Source: a virus. Taken from it: a DNA stretch of 33,275 bases. The notes under the pieces are model-generated. The model was not told the origin of the DNA, made no database searches, and worked only from the letters and a program-made list of their open reading frames with translations. The stretch covers positions 1 to 33,275 of the IMG/VR virus record IMGVR_UViG_3300009130_000087; one strand, 5' to 3'. The translations under genes and the position numbers were made by a program. This document shows positions 15,127 through 23,218 of the stretch, one piece after another (the first letter of the stretch is position 1; the number at the start of each line of letters is the position of its first letter).

Positions 15127-16148
15127 TAAACGAAAGACTTTTTAAACACTACAACATAGATACTAATAAAAATTTAAAAATTAAAACCCATTGCCCGCGG
15201 CCATTTGATACTGTTCTTATAGATAAGAACGGTTCTTGTTTTGCTTGTGAATGTACGTCGTGGTTGCCACAAAGTATAGGCAACTTACAAGTTCAATCCT
15301 TAGAAGAAATTATTGATTCTAAAATGCATAAGCATTTACAAAGTTCTATGACTGACGGTACGTATCGTTACTGCAACGAGAATCAATGTCCTTATGTAAT
15401 ATCTAACACTGTGGAACATATAACAGGCGGAACTAATATTAAACATTTACGTTTAGCTATTGATGATTCTTGTAACTTACGTTGTCCAAGTTGTAGGAAA
15501 GGATTAATATTCCACAAAGATGGTTCAACATTTAGGCTAGGTATAAGACTTGCAGACAAAATTAATGATTGGCTATACACATATGACAAGCCTATACAAG
15601 TACACATAGGATCAGATGGTGATCCATTTGCTTCACACGTCTACAGACATTTCATGGAACACACACCTGAACGAGATAACATCAAATATTCTATTTTAAC
15701 TAATGGACTTATGTTTGAGGACTTCTATGCTAAAGTCCCATACGTAATAAACAATTTACAAGAGTTGGGCGTTAGTATAGATGGTGCTAGTAAAGAAACG
15801 TATGAGAAACTGCGACTAGGAGGCAGTTGGGAAAAGATTAATCAAAACTTAAAATGTATTTCTGCCTTAAGAAAGAAACATAACTTTAAATTTATACTGC
15901 ACTTTGTTGTACAAAAAGGCAATTACCACGAGATGGAAAAAATTGTTGACCTAGGAGAGCAATATGGTGCTGATAGAGTTTGGCTTAACAAAATTGAGGA
16001 CTGGGGTACTATGGATGATTTTAAAGATCATAACATCTTTAATCCAGCACATAACGAACATACACAGTATCAAACGTTGCTAGATAACCTAAAACAACGT
16101 GCTGAAGGAAATAATTTAATCGAGGCTCCTACCCTTTTTAAATATTAA
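15123..16148 (+). CDS. Radical SAM protein with N-terminal auxiliary Cys module
   Basis: A 341-residue radical SAM enzyme. The [4Fe-4S]-SAM motif is CNLRCPSC with Cys117, Cys121 and Cys124. Before it, residues 24-89 carry extra cysteines (CPRPFDTVLIDKNGSCFACEC, later CNENQC) and IGNLQVQSLEEI, the pattern of SPASM/twitch modules that bind a second cluster and usually lie at the C-terminus. The customary GGEP becomes GSDGDPF. Then come LTNGLMF and VSIDGASKETYEKLR, matching SPASM-type enzymes. Product unknown; peptide modification or amino-sugar chemistry are usual for the type. Coupled to the small basic gene upstream and 2 nt from the next radical SAM gene. Confidence 0.8.
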   Translation: MINERLFKHYNIDTNKNLKIKTHCPRPFDTVLIDKNGSCFACECTSWLPQSIGNLQVQSLEEIIDSKMHKHLQSSMTDGTYRYCNENQCPYVISNTVEHITGGTNIKHLRLAIDDSCNLRCPSCRKGLIFHKDGSTFRLGIRLADKINDWLYTYDKPIQVHIGSDGDPFASHVYRHFMEHTPERDNIKYSILTNGLMFEDFYAKVPYVINNLQELGVSIDGASKETYEKLRLGGSWEKINQNLKCISALRKKHNFKFILHFVVQKGNYHEMEKIVDLGEQYGADRVWLNKIEDWGTMDDFKDHNIFNPAHNEHTQYQTLLDNLKQRAEGNNLIEAPTLFKY

Positions 16149-16150
16149 TA

Positions 16151-16972
16151 ATGAAACATAGAATAAAACGTTTAGACTTTAACGTCGCCTATGCTTGTAA
16201 TTTGTCTTGCAAAGGCTGTATTAGTTTAAGCGACTTTGATAGACGTGGCGTTGAATCTTTAAAAGATATTAAAGAACAATGTAAGACGTGGAGCAAAATA
16301 TTAGACCCATCTATTATATCAATTTTTGGTGGTGAGCCTTTATTGCATCCAAGAATAAAACAAGTGCTAGACATAATAAGAGAGTCGTGGCCTAACGCAG
16401 TAATTAGATTTATAACTAACGGATACTTACTACGTAGGTACGATCCTGAAATGTGGTATACATTTGGATCACTTGAAATGCAAGTTAGTATACACAGGCA
16501 AGACCACGAACCACTAATAACAAAAGAGATTAAACGTATTGTTAAATGCAGAGAAGGATGGACAACTACAAGAAGTAAAGTTGATGGACACAGACAATTA
16601 GAATTACATAACGAAGACTTAACAATTTATAAAAGTAAATTTAAAAGATTTGTGATGCCTTATCGTTTAGAAAACGGAGAAATAAAACCATTCAAAAGTA
16701 ATCCTAAAAAAGCACACAGCATTTGTGGATCACCTAACGTACCAATTTTATATCGTAACAAGTTATATAAGTGTGCACCTTTGCCAAATATATTAGAACT
16801 TGATAAGGGAGGCTATTACAAATACAAAGGAATAGAACCCACTGGTGACGTAGAAGGATTAGTTAAAAAAATTAATAAACCTGAAGCTGTATGTTCTATG
16901 TGTCCTGAAAGTACTAGCCATTCAATAGATCATTTTAAAAAGGAAAACGTTCATGTCAAAGATATTGACTAG
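16151..16972 (+). CDS. Radical SAM protein, SPASM-like C-terminus
   Basis: A 273-residue radical SAM enzyme with CNLSCKGC (Cys16, Cys20, Cys23) and FGGEPLLHP near residue 58. After TNGYLLRRY the core shortens, and C-terminal cysteines (HSICGSP; LYKCAPLP; VCSMCPES) probably bind an auxiliary Fe-S cluster in the normal C-terminal place, unlike the neighbouring paralogues. Role unknown; it lies between another radical SAM gene and an SGNH-like gene and probably acts on the same substrate. The 3' end overlaps the next gene by 20 nt. Confidence 0.8.
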   Translation: MKHRIKRLDFNVAYACNLSCKGCISLSDFDRRGVESLKDIKEQCKTWSKILDPSIISIFGGEPLLHPRIKQVLDIIRESWPNAVIRFITNGYLLRRYDPEMWYTFGSLEMQVSIHRQDHEPLITKEIKRIVKCREGWTTTRSKVDGHRQLELHNEDLTIYKSKFKRFVMPYRLENGEIKPFKSNPKKAHSICGSPNVPILYRNKLYKCAPLPNILELDKGGYYKYKGIEPTGDVEGLVKKINKPEAVCSMCPESTSHSIDHFKKENVHVKDID

Positions 16973-17627
16973 TGGTTGTGGACTATCATGGTCTAAACAA
17001 GAAAGACCCACGTGGGTTAATGTTCTTAAACTGTGTGGCGTTGACATTGACGACCAGGCAGGACCGGCTATAAGCAATCAATTAATACTGAATAATATGA
17101 TTGAAAGTGTTATGGAAAACGATTACGACCAAGCAATATGCCAACTAACTGGTACTAAAAAACTTGATATAGAACTAACAAACGAAGAGAGAAAAAAAGT
17201 TGCAGAACAAGATACTATTAGAAATTTTACTTACAAAAATTATTGGCCAAGCAGTGCAAGTGCTGAACACGATAGCAAAAAATTATATTACAAATACTTG
17301 CATAGTCCAACAATTGAACAAAGCGATATAATTTATAAATGGTTATTATTAAAGAAACTTTGCAATGAAAAAAATATAAAATTACACACAGTACTAGGAT
17401 ATACAATAGAATGGACTAATCAAAAATATAAACTAATAGATACTAATCACGATTATTGTATATGGAATGATTATATACTGGGCGAATATTATGCACTACA
17501 CGATCATTCTCTTGGTGAAAAAAATACTGTGCCTAACAAATATTTTCACGTATACTTGGCAAGGAAGTTTAATAATGACTTTCTCAATTTGCCAATAGAG
17601 GAAAAATTAGAAAAGTTTCATGACTAA
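16953..17627 (+). CDS. SGNH/GDSL-like hydrolase-type protein
   Basis: A 224-residue protein starting KILTSGCGLSWSKQERPTW. Gly-Cys-Gly-x-Ser near residue 8-12 resembles block I of SGNH hydrolases, with Ser12 as the possible nucleophile. Toward the C-terminus NKYFHVYLARKFNNDFL may be the His-containing block V, but a clear D-x-x-H is not obvious, so activity is uncertain. SGNH enzymes remove or transfer acyl groups on sugars and lipids. AAGGA at 16940-16944 lies 8 nt upstream. Overlaps the following gene by 8 nt. Confidence 0.55.
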   Translation: MSKILTSGCGLSWSKQERPTWVNVLKLCGVDIDDQAGPAISNQLILNNMIESVMENDYDQAICQLTGTKKLDIELTNEERKKVAEQDTIRNFTYKNYWPSSASAEHDSKKLYYKYLHSPTIEQSDIIYKWLLLKKLCNEKNIKLHTVLGYTIEWTNQKYKLIDTNHDYCIWNDYILGEYYALHDHSLGEKNTVPNKYFHVYLARKFNNDFLNLPIEEKLEKFHD

Positions 17628-18267
17628 AACATTATTTGTTTGCTATTGGCACGGTTGCAAAGGAGAAGGATTAGCTTATAGAATTTCTCAACATAGTTTT
17701 TTTAAAACTCTAGACGCTAACATAATCAACAACAGAACTATAATAAAAAATGAATATTTTAACAAAGTATTTTTAAATAATTGGGCACCGGATTGGTCTT
17801 CTATAAAACTCCCAACAAATATTAATATTGTAGTGCCTAGTCACTTTTGGTATGACGAATTAAAAAAACATTTTCCAGAAGCATACTTTGTTAGTATAGG
17901 TATTCCTAAAGACATAGAAACATTTAAACAAAAACTATATGATCGCTTTTACTCATACAAAACTAAAAATATATTAGAATTAGCAGGCGAATGTGAAAAT
18001 CGAATCCGTGAATATAATCCTAAAGCTAGTGTAAAAGATGTAATGAAATTTACAGCTAAAATTTTTAAAATGGAAAATATATCATTTGGTGATATACGTT
18101 GCTATGCAAAAAATTTAGAACCCACAGCTAAAAACAAAAAAATGTTACTAAACAAATATACCATGGACCCGTTATCAACTGAAACTAAACAAAATAGTTT
18201 TGTTGTTGCATACGAAGATGTAGATAAAGTTAATGTTGAAGATATAATTGACTACTGTAATAAGTGA
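17620..18267 (+). CDS. Hypothetical protein, possibly P-loop transferase-like
   Basis: A 215-residue protein I cannot place. The N-terminus FVCYWHGCKGEGLAYRIS has a strand followed by a Gly-rich turn and helix, which could be a sulfotransferase- or kinase-like phosphate-binding loop, and IVVPSHFWYDELKKHFPEA and YFVSIGIPKD could continue that fold. None of this is decisive. It overlaps the SGNH-like gene at the start and the convergent oxygenase gene by 16 nt at the end. Confidence 0.6.
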   Translation: MTKTLFVCYWHGCKGEGLAYRISQHSFFKTLDANIINNRTIIKNEYFNKVFLNNWAPDWSSIKLPTNINIVVPSHFWYDELKKHFPEAYFVSIGIPKDIETFKQKLYDRFYSYKTKNILELAGECENRIREYNPKASVKDVMKFTAKIFKMENISFGDIRCYAKNLEPTAKNKKMLLNKYTMDPLSTETKQNSFVVAYEDVDKVNVEDIIDYCNK

Positions 18268-18734
18268 AGTGGTTCTTTATAAAAACAAAAACTAAATTGA
18301 ATTCTAGGGTGCTTGGCTTCCTTACCCATTTCTACTGTGTGTAAAATGTCAGAACGTAATACAATTGGTTTTGTACATTCAACTCTGTCTATTTCATTTT
18401 TATCGTCATCATACCAAACGTTATACGTGTCTTTGGTGTTTAACACTGGAAAGTTTATTTTAGCAACAACAGGACCTTCATCTTTATGAATCTCTGTTCC
18501 ACAGTTGTTGGCAGTAGTAGTAAAACTTATATCTCTACAAACCAAACCTAAACTTTTAAACCATTTCATTAATTCCAGTCCGTCTATAGAAAGATAATCT
18601 TTTATTTGCTCTCGTGTTAAATGTGTCCAAAATTTTGTAGGAGGTTTGTTTGCTGTTATTCCAACATAATATCCATATAAACTATCTGCAATTTTTTGTT
18701 GTTTCTCACAATCCAAAATAAAATATGACTTCAT
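18252..18734 (-). CDS. Putative 2OG-Fe(II) oxygenase (minus strand)
   Basis: A 160-residue protein with the triad pattern of 2OG oxygenases: His-x-Asp in EIHKDEGPVVAKINFPV near residue 90, a distal His in SDILHTVEMG near residue 134 and Arg in PRIQFSFCF 10 residues later. NTKDTYNVWYDDD lies between, as in prolyl/aspartyl hydroxylase-like enzymes. The protein is short but covers the core beta helix. It is transcribed toward the plus-strand island and divergently from the SDR gene across a 25-nt gap containing a palindromic late-promoter-like site. Substrate unknown. Confidence 0.7.
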   Translation of the reverse strand: MKSYFILDCEKQQKIADSLYGYYVGITANKPPTKFWTHLTREQIKDYLSIDGLELMKWFKSLGLVCRDISFTTTANNCGTEIHKDEGPVVAKINFPVLNTKDTYNVWYDDDKNEIDRVECTKPIVLRSDILHTVEMGKEAKHPRIQFSFCFYKEPLHLLQ

Positions 18735-18739
18735 CTAAC

Positions 18740-18751
18740 GTATTTAAATAC
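18740..18751. promoter_or_regulatory. Palindromic divergent late-promoter-like site
   Basis: GTATTTAAATAC is a perfect 12-bp palindrome in the 25-nt gap between two divergent start codons. It gives TTTAAATA on each strand: 6 nt before ATG 18734 on the minus strand and 9 nt before ATG 18760 on the plus strand. No Shine-Dalgarno is seen on either side. A single box may fire both ways. Confidence 0.5.
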
Positions 18752-18759
18752 TGATATAC

Positions 18760-19359
18760 ATGAAAATTGCAATTACTGGACATACACACGGAATTGGTAA
18801 AGCATTCGCTGAACAATTAGCAGAACGAGGACACGAAATTATTGGAATATCTAGACGTGATGGTGAAAATATTAGAAGAATAGAACATACTGCAAACCTA
18901 ATTGATCCATGTAACTTGTTTATTAACAATGCACAATCTTATTACGCACAAACAGAATTATTGTATGCTGTTTGGAAACGTTGGCACACTTTGGCTAGTC
19001 AACATTGGATATGGAATATTAGCACAATGATGACCGAAGAACCAATTAATAGTACAGTAGAAGGGTTAGATGACATTGATTTAAGCGAATATCGTACACA
19101 AAAACTTGCACTTGAAGAAGCAACAAAACAACTACAACATAAAAGTAGTTGGCCAAAAATTTCAATTATACGCCCTGGCGCAGTTGAAACATCTGACATT
19201 AAAAAAGAAGAAGAGTTTATAAAATCCTGTGGAGAGGTTATGGAAAAATCTGATGTTAATGTTTGGGTTAAAAGTGTAATTGATACGTTTGCACAACACC
19301 AAAACATTCACGTAAGTGAATTATCAATTGGCCATACTACACAAAGGATTCCTATTTAA
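18760..19359 (+). CDS. Short-chain dehydrogenase/reductase
   Basis: A 199-residue SDR-family NAD(P)-dependent oxidoreductase. The cofactor loop TGHTHGIG is at residues 6-13, FINNAQ is in the NNAG position, NIS supplies the catalytic Ser region and YRTQK the catalytic Tyr-x3-Lys, followed by IIRPGAVET. At 199 residues it is shorter than the usual 240-280, mainly by loss of loops. Substrate unknown, likely a sugar, polyol or island intermediate. The stop TAA is directly followed by the ATG of the next gene. Confidence 0.85.
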   Translation: MKIAITGHTHGIGKAFAEQLAERGHEIIGISRRDGENIRRIEHTANLIDPCNLFINNAQSYYAQTELLYAVWKRWHTLASQHWIWNISTMMTEEPINSTVEGLDDIDLSEYRTQKLALEEATKQLQHKSSWPKISIIRPGAVETSDIKKEEEFIKSCGEVMEKSDVNVWVKSVIDTFAQHQNIHVSELSIGHTTQRIPI

Positions 19360-20523
19360 ATGGATGTTAAAAAGTTTTTTACTAATAAAAGTTTTTGTGT
19401 GTTACCATGGACAGGTTTTGAGCTTGAGCCAAATGGTGATGTAAAAAATTGTATAATTTCTAAAGAAGTACTTGGCAATATAAACGATACAGACATTCAA
19501 GATATAATGTCTAATGCTCAAAATTTAAAACTTAAAAAAGATATGAATGCTGATAGTAAACCATATAATTGTTCTGGTTGCCATTTACAAGAATTACATA
19601 GAAAAGATCCTTCTAGTATTAGTAGTAGACGTTATTACAATAGAGAATTAGGAAAAGATTATCTTAATATATCAAAAGAATTTTCATTACACCATGTTGA
19701 CTTACGTTGGACAAATCATTGTAATCAGGCCTGTGTTTATTGTAGTCCGTTATATAGTAGCAAATGGGCAACTGAATTAAATGAAAAAGTTAGATCAAAA
19801 AAAAGTGCAAGAGATAAACTTAAAGAATATGTATTTGATAACGTTAAACAATTAAGAAATGTTTATCTAGCTGGTGGGGAACCTATGCTAATGAACGAAA
19901 ATAAAGAATTTTTAAAGCTATTATTAAAACAAAATCCAGACGTTACTATAAGAGTTAATACGAATTTAAGTTCTACTAATACAGGTGTGTTTGAATTATT
20001 GTGCCAATTTAAAAATGTTCATTGGACTGTTAGTGTTGAAAGCATAGAAAAAGAATATGAATATATTAGACATCACGGTTCGTGGAAAGACTTTTTACAA
20101 AACTTAAAATGCATACAAAAATTAAATCACAAAATTAGTTTTAATATGCTATATTTTATATTAAACTACAAAAGTATTTTTAATACTGTTGATTACTTTA
20201 AAGATTTAGGATTTGTTGACAATAGTTTTATTATTGGTCCATTATATAAACCAAGTCATCTTAATATTCTTAACTTGCCAGAAAATATGCTAGACGAAAT
20301 AAAAGAAAGGCTAGAAGCTGAAATACCAAAAAGTATGGGCTATCTTAAAAACAGTTATGAAAATATCTTAACTTATATAAAAGAAACAACGTTTGAAAAC
20401 AATATTACAAAATTTCTTTTACAAACATATGAAAGAGATATGCGTAGAGGAGTCAACGCAACAAAAATCTTTCCAAAACTATTTGAGGAGTTAGATGCTT
20501 ACCCATTGGACAAATTTAATTAA
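19360..20523 (+). CDS. Radical SAM protein with N-terminal twitch/SPASM-like module
   Basis: A 387-residue radical SAM enzyme with CNQACVYC (Cys121, 125, 128) and LAGGEPMLM near residue 171. The N-terminal part has FCVLPWTGFELEPNGDVKNC, LGNINDTDIQDIMS and CSGCHLQE, the Cys pattern of a twitch or SPASM auxiliary-cluster domain placed before the core instead of after it. I recall phage proteins annotated as twitch-domain radical SAM with this layout (not searched). Substrate unknown. AAAGGA at 19343-19348 is 11 nt before the ATG. The next gene starts 29 nt before its end. Confidence 0.8.
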   Translation: MDVKKFFTNKSFCVLPWTGFELEPNGDVKNCIISKEVLGNINDTDIQDIMSNAQNLKLKKDMNADSKPYNCSGCHLQELHRKDPSSISSRRYYNRELGKDYLNISKEFSLHHVDLRWTNHCNQACVYCSPLYSSKWATELNEKVRSKKSARDKLKEYVFDNVKQLRNVYLAGGEPMLMNENKEFLKLLLKQNPDVTIRVNTNLSSTNTGVFELLCQFKNVHWTVSVESIEKEYEYIRHHGSWKDFLQNLKCIQKLNHKISFNMLYFILNYKSIFNTVDYFKDLGFVDNSFIIGPLYKPSHLNILNLPENMLDEIKERLEAEIPKSMGYLKNSYENILTYIKETTFENNITKFLLQTYERDMRRGVNATKIFPKLFEELDAYPLDKFN

Positions 20524-21115
20524 AACTGATTGCAAAGTAGTAAGGATTGGAAATGACTATGTATATCCAATTTTTAAATGTGGTTGTACAACATTATTTG
20601 TTAATGCTGATCAAATACTTGTTAACGAAGAACTACAAAACTTACCAATTATTAAAGTTATTTTGCGAGATCCTGAAGAAAGATTTATAGCAGGTGTTAA
20701 CAAATACTGTGATGATAACAATGTTGCAATAGAGGATGTAGTTAAGCAAATAAAAAAAGAACGTGTAGCTGACGAACATTTTGTTCCACAATGGGTATGG
20801 CTATTTCATTTATATAGATTTTATAAAGGTAATGTATCTATACTACCTATGTCACAACTTGACAAATTTGTAAAACAAAGTTGGCAAATGGACGTTAACT
20901 TTAAGTTTCCTCGTTTGAGGAAAAACTTTCCGGAGGAATGGGAAGAAGCATTAGGAAAACGTCATGGCAAAGCTCGTAATATAATGGAGACAAAAAAGCC
21001 AGTACCAATTATAAAAGATTTTGTTTCTAATGATAAAGAAATAATAAAAAATTTTATGAACAAAGAGATTGATTTAAAAACTATTGTAAAGGATTATCGT
21101 CATGTATTGTCCTAG
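20495..21115 (+). CDS. Sulfotransferase-family protein
   Basis: A 206-residue protein of the sulfotransferase type, which moves sulfate from PAPS to a sugar, peptide or lipid. YPIFKCGCTTLF at residues 23-34 corresponds to the 5'-phosphosulfate loop (usually K-x-G-x-T/S), and VILRDPEERFIAGVNKY at 54-70 to the 3'-phosphate-binding motif, followed by LPMSQLDKF, equal to the region after the dimer helix. GAGGAG at 20485-20490 precedes the ATG by 4 nt. It overlaps radical SAM genes on both sides, so it probably acts in their pathway. Confidence 0.75.
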   Translation: MLTHWTNLIKTDCKVVRIGNDYVYPIFKCGCTTLFVNADQILVNEELQNLPIIKVILRDPEERFIAGVNKYCDDNNVAIEDVVKQIKKERVADEHFVPQWVWLFHLYRFYKGNVSILPMSQLDKFVKQSWQMDVNFKFPRLRKNFPEEWEEALGKRHGKARNIMETKKPVPIIKDFVSNDKEIIKNFMNKEIDLKTIVKDYRHVLS

Positions 21116-22160
21116 GCTTAAACACTTTACAAGACTAAATGTTGATGGCACTATCGGCAAGTGCGGACATATGACTACTATCAAAGGCTTTACATCGTTT
21201 GCAGAATTAGAAAACAGCAAATGGTTAGAAAAAGTTAAAACTGATATGAAATTTGATATATGGCCGGAAGAGTGTATAAGATGTAAACAAACAGAAGAAA
21301 TAAATGGAGAAAGTATTAGAACCAAAAGTATTGAGCGACACAAATTGTTACATCCATTTAAAGATGATTATCTAGTAGTTGGTGGAGTATTAGACAATAT
21401 ATGTAACAGTGCTTGTCAAACTTGTAATTCTGGATTGAGTACAAAAATTGGAAGCCTCGAATCAAAAAACTATCCACGTATTAATAACTTTGAAAACTTT
21501 TGGAAACTACCTCAAAATAGAATTTTAGAAGTAGATGTTAATGGAGGGGAACCTACTGCTAGTAAAAATTATAAAAAACTTCTAGCAAACTTACCTGTTA
21601 ATACAAAAATAGTAAGAATGAATACTAACGGTTCAAAAATGATTAAAGAGTTAGAAACAATACTAAGAAACAGAATTATGGTTATTGTAACATTAAGTTT
21701 TGATGGCGTGGGGGACGTTCATGATTATGTACGTTGGCCTATTAAATGGAAAAACTATATTAAAAGTGTACAAGCATATAAAAAATTACAAAAACAATTT
21801 AGATTATTAAAATTAAACTTTTGGACTACTGTAAGCAGTATTAATGTAGAGAATTTGCCAAACATATTAGACTTTGCAACTGAACATGGAATTGACCACG
21901 ACTGGGCATTTTTAAATGATCCTGATGCTTTAAACGTAAAATATAAAAATAAATTTACTTTAAGTGCTAAAGAAAAATTAAAAACATCTTCGTATGCTGT
22001 ATGCAGAGATATTGCAGACAAGATAGCAATTGATAAAGATAACGATGAACAAATTGATCTTTATATCAAAAGACAAGACTATATTAGAAAAATTAATATT
22101 AACGATTATTTTAATTTTAATTTAAACTTACCTAAAAATAATTCAGCAAAAGCTAAATGA
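21102..22160 (+). CDS. Radical SAM protein with N-terminal Cys module
   Basis: A 352-residue radical SAM enzyme with CNSACQTC (Cys101, 105, 108) and VNGGEPTAS near residue 146. The first 65 residues hold MYCPRLKHFTRLNVDGTIGK, CGHMTT and ECIRCKQ, the SPASM/twitch cysteine pattern in front of the core, as in the radical SAM genes at 15123 and 19360. VTLSFDGVGDVHDYVRWP matches SPASM-type enzymes. Its C-terminus overlaps the convergent SGNH gene by 55 nt. Product unknown. Confidence 0.8.
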   Translation: MYCPRLKHFTRLNVDGTIGKCGHMTTIKGFTSFAELENSKWLEKVKTDMKFDIWPEECIRCKQTEEINGESIRTKSIERHKLLHPFKDDYLVVGGVLDNICNSACQTCNSGLSTKIGSLESKNYPRINNFENFWKLPQNRILEVDVNGGEPTASKNYKKLLANLPVNTKIVRMNTNGSKMIKELETILRNRIMVIVTLSFDGVGDVHDYVRWPIKWKNYIKSVQAYKKLQKQFRLLKLNFWTTVSSINVENLPNILDFATEHGIDHDWAFLNDPDALNVKYKNKFTLSAKEKLKTSSYAVCRDIADKIAIDKDNDEQIDLYIKRQDYIRKININDYFNFNLNLPKNNSAKAK

Positions 22161-22816
22161 TGCTTTTCTCCATAGTGTATACCATCTTGTGCAAAGTTAG
22201 GATCAGTAATCCTTTGTTTACGTGCTTCAGGTAAATTATGATTATCCCAAGGTGGCCAGCAACTTTTAAGTGTAGCATATTCTAATGCATTAATATTTTT
22301 TGGAAGTGTTGGTATTTCTTCTGCAAAGCAATGAAATACTTTTGCTTCATTATGTTCAGCAAACTTTTGTATAAAAAATACATTCTTTAAAAAATTCATA
22401 TGATCTGTAGACTCTGTTTCATATTTTAGATACTTGTCTCTGCCAAAGCAGTCTATTGGAATTTTATCTAAACGTTCTCGTCTACTACTATGTGGCCAGC
22501 AACATATTATAATTTTAGGAAATAAAACTTTCTCTGCACCATATAAAATACGTACCATTCTATCTCCTGAACAACCCGGAACAGCTAAATTCCAATACCT
22601 TAAAATAGTTGTATTACATTTTGATAAGTGTGCGACCCAATGTGTGTTTTCTGCATGACCAACTCCGAAGGTATGCGAACATCCAAGTATTACAACATTC
22701 TTTTTTCCTTCGGGCACATTAAATTCAGGACAACGATATCCTAATGAATTTACTTTAATTCCTTCTGCATTATTGTTTACTGGAATTCCTTTATCTGAAA
22801 AGTGGCCAATGTCCAT
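22106..22816 (-). CDS. SGNH/GDSL hydrolase-like protein
   Basis: A 236-residue protein with clear SGNH blocks: VVILGCSHTFGVG near residues 41-53 (GxSxT with Ser nucleophile), an Asn/Gly block in LAVPGCSGDRM, and a C-terminal AQDGIHYGEKHHLAFAE with the Asp-x-x-His pair. NSLGYRCPEF before block I is typical of envelope-associated SGNH proteins. It could hydrolyse acyl or acetyl esters from host or virion polysaccharide. One-base overlap with the upstream small gene shows coupled translation. Confidence 0.8.
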   Translation of the reverse strand: MDIGHFSDKGIPVNNNAEGIKVNSLGYRCPEFNVPEGKKNVVILGCSHTFGVGHAENTHWVAHLSKCNTTILRYWNLAVPGCSGDRMVRILYGAEKVLFPKIIICCWPHSSRRERLDKIPIDCFGRDKYLKYETESTDHMNFLKNVFFIQKFAEHNEAKVFHCFAEEIPTLPKNINALEYATLKSCWPPWDNHNLPEARKQRITDPNFAQDGIHYGEKHHLAFAELFLGKFKLKLK

Positions 22817-23112
22817 TACGTACTTCCTTTAGACAACTCCATTTTACGTTTTAATTGATGTGAAATAAAAAGTTCAATAAAATTCATTCTTCCTGGTAAC
22901 ACTTTACCATATTTTATTCTTGCTAGTGTAAGATATTTTGCTTTAGCATAGCATTCCATAATTGCTTTTCGTTTGACGTGTTTCATTGCTAATGCTTTAT
23001 TGTCATACAAGTATTTGCAGAATGGGGATTCGTCTACTAGAAGTTTTTTTGCAAACCCAATTGGTACATTTTCATTGTAACCTTTTAGCGGCATAGTAAA
23101 AAACTTCTTCAT
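22816..23112 (-). CDS. Small basic hypothetical protein
   Basis: A 98-residue Lys-rich helical protein without signal, membrane segment or known motif. Its stop shares a base with the SGNH gene start (TAATG), so it is likely co-expressed with it. A sigma70-like TATAAT lies about 8 nt upstream of the ATG, too close for a usual leader. Function unknown. Confidence 0.65.
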   Translation of the reverse strand: MKKFFTMPLKGYNENVPIGFAKKLLVDESPFCKYLYDNKALAMKHVKRKAIMECYAKAKYLTLARIKYGKVLPGRMNFIELFISHQLKRKMELSKGST

Positions 23113-23134
23113 AAACTTAATTATAAAGAGAGCA

Positions 23135-23210
23135 TGGCGGTCTGTACGGGAATCGAACCCGTGATCTTCCCCGTGACAGGGGGACGTGTTGACCGCTACA
23201 CTAACAGACC
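23135..23210 (-). tRNA. tRNA-Asp (GTC)
   Basis: A full cloverleaf reads on the minus strand from 23210 to 23135 including an encoded CCA. Acceptor GGTCTGT pairs with ACAGACC, the discriminator is G, the anticodon loop CTGTCAC gives GTC, and the T arm has GGGTTCGATTCCC. GC is higher than flanking sequence. Confidence 0.93.
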
Positions 23211-23218
23211 GTTATGAT

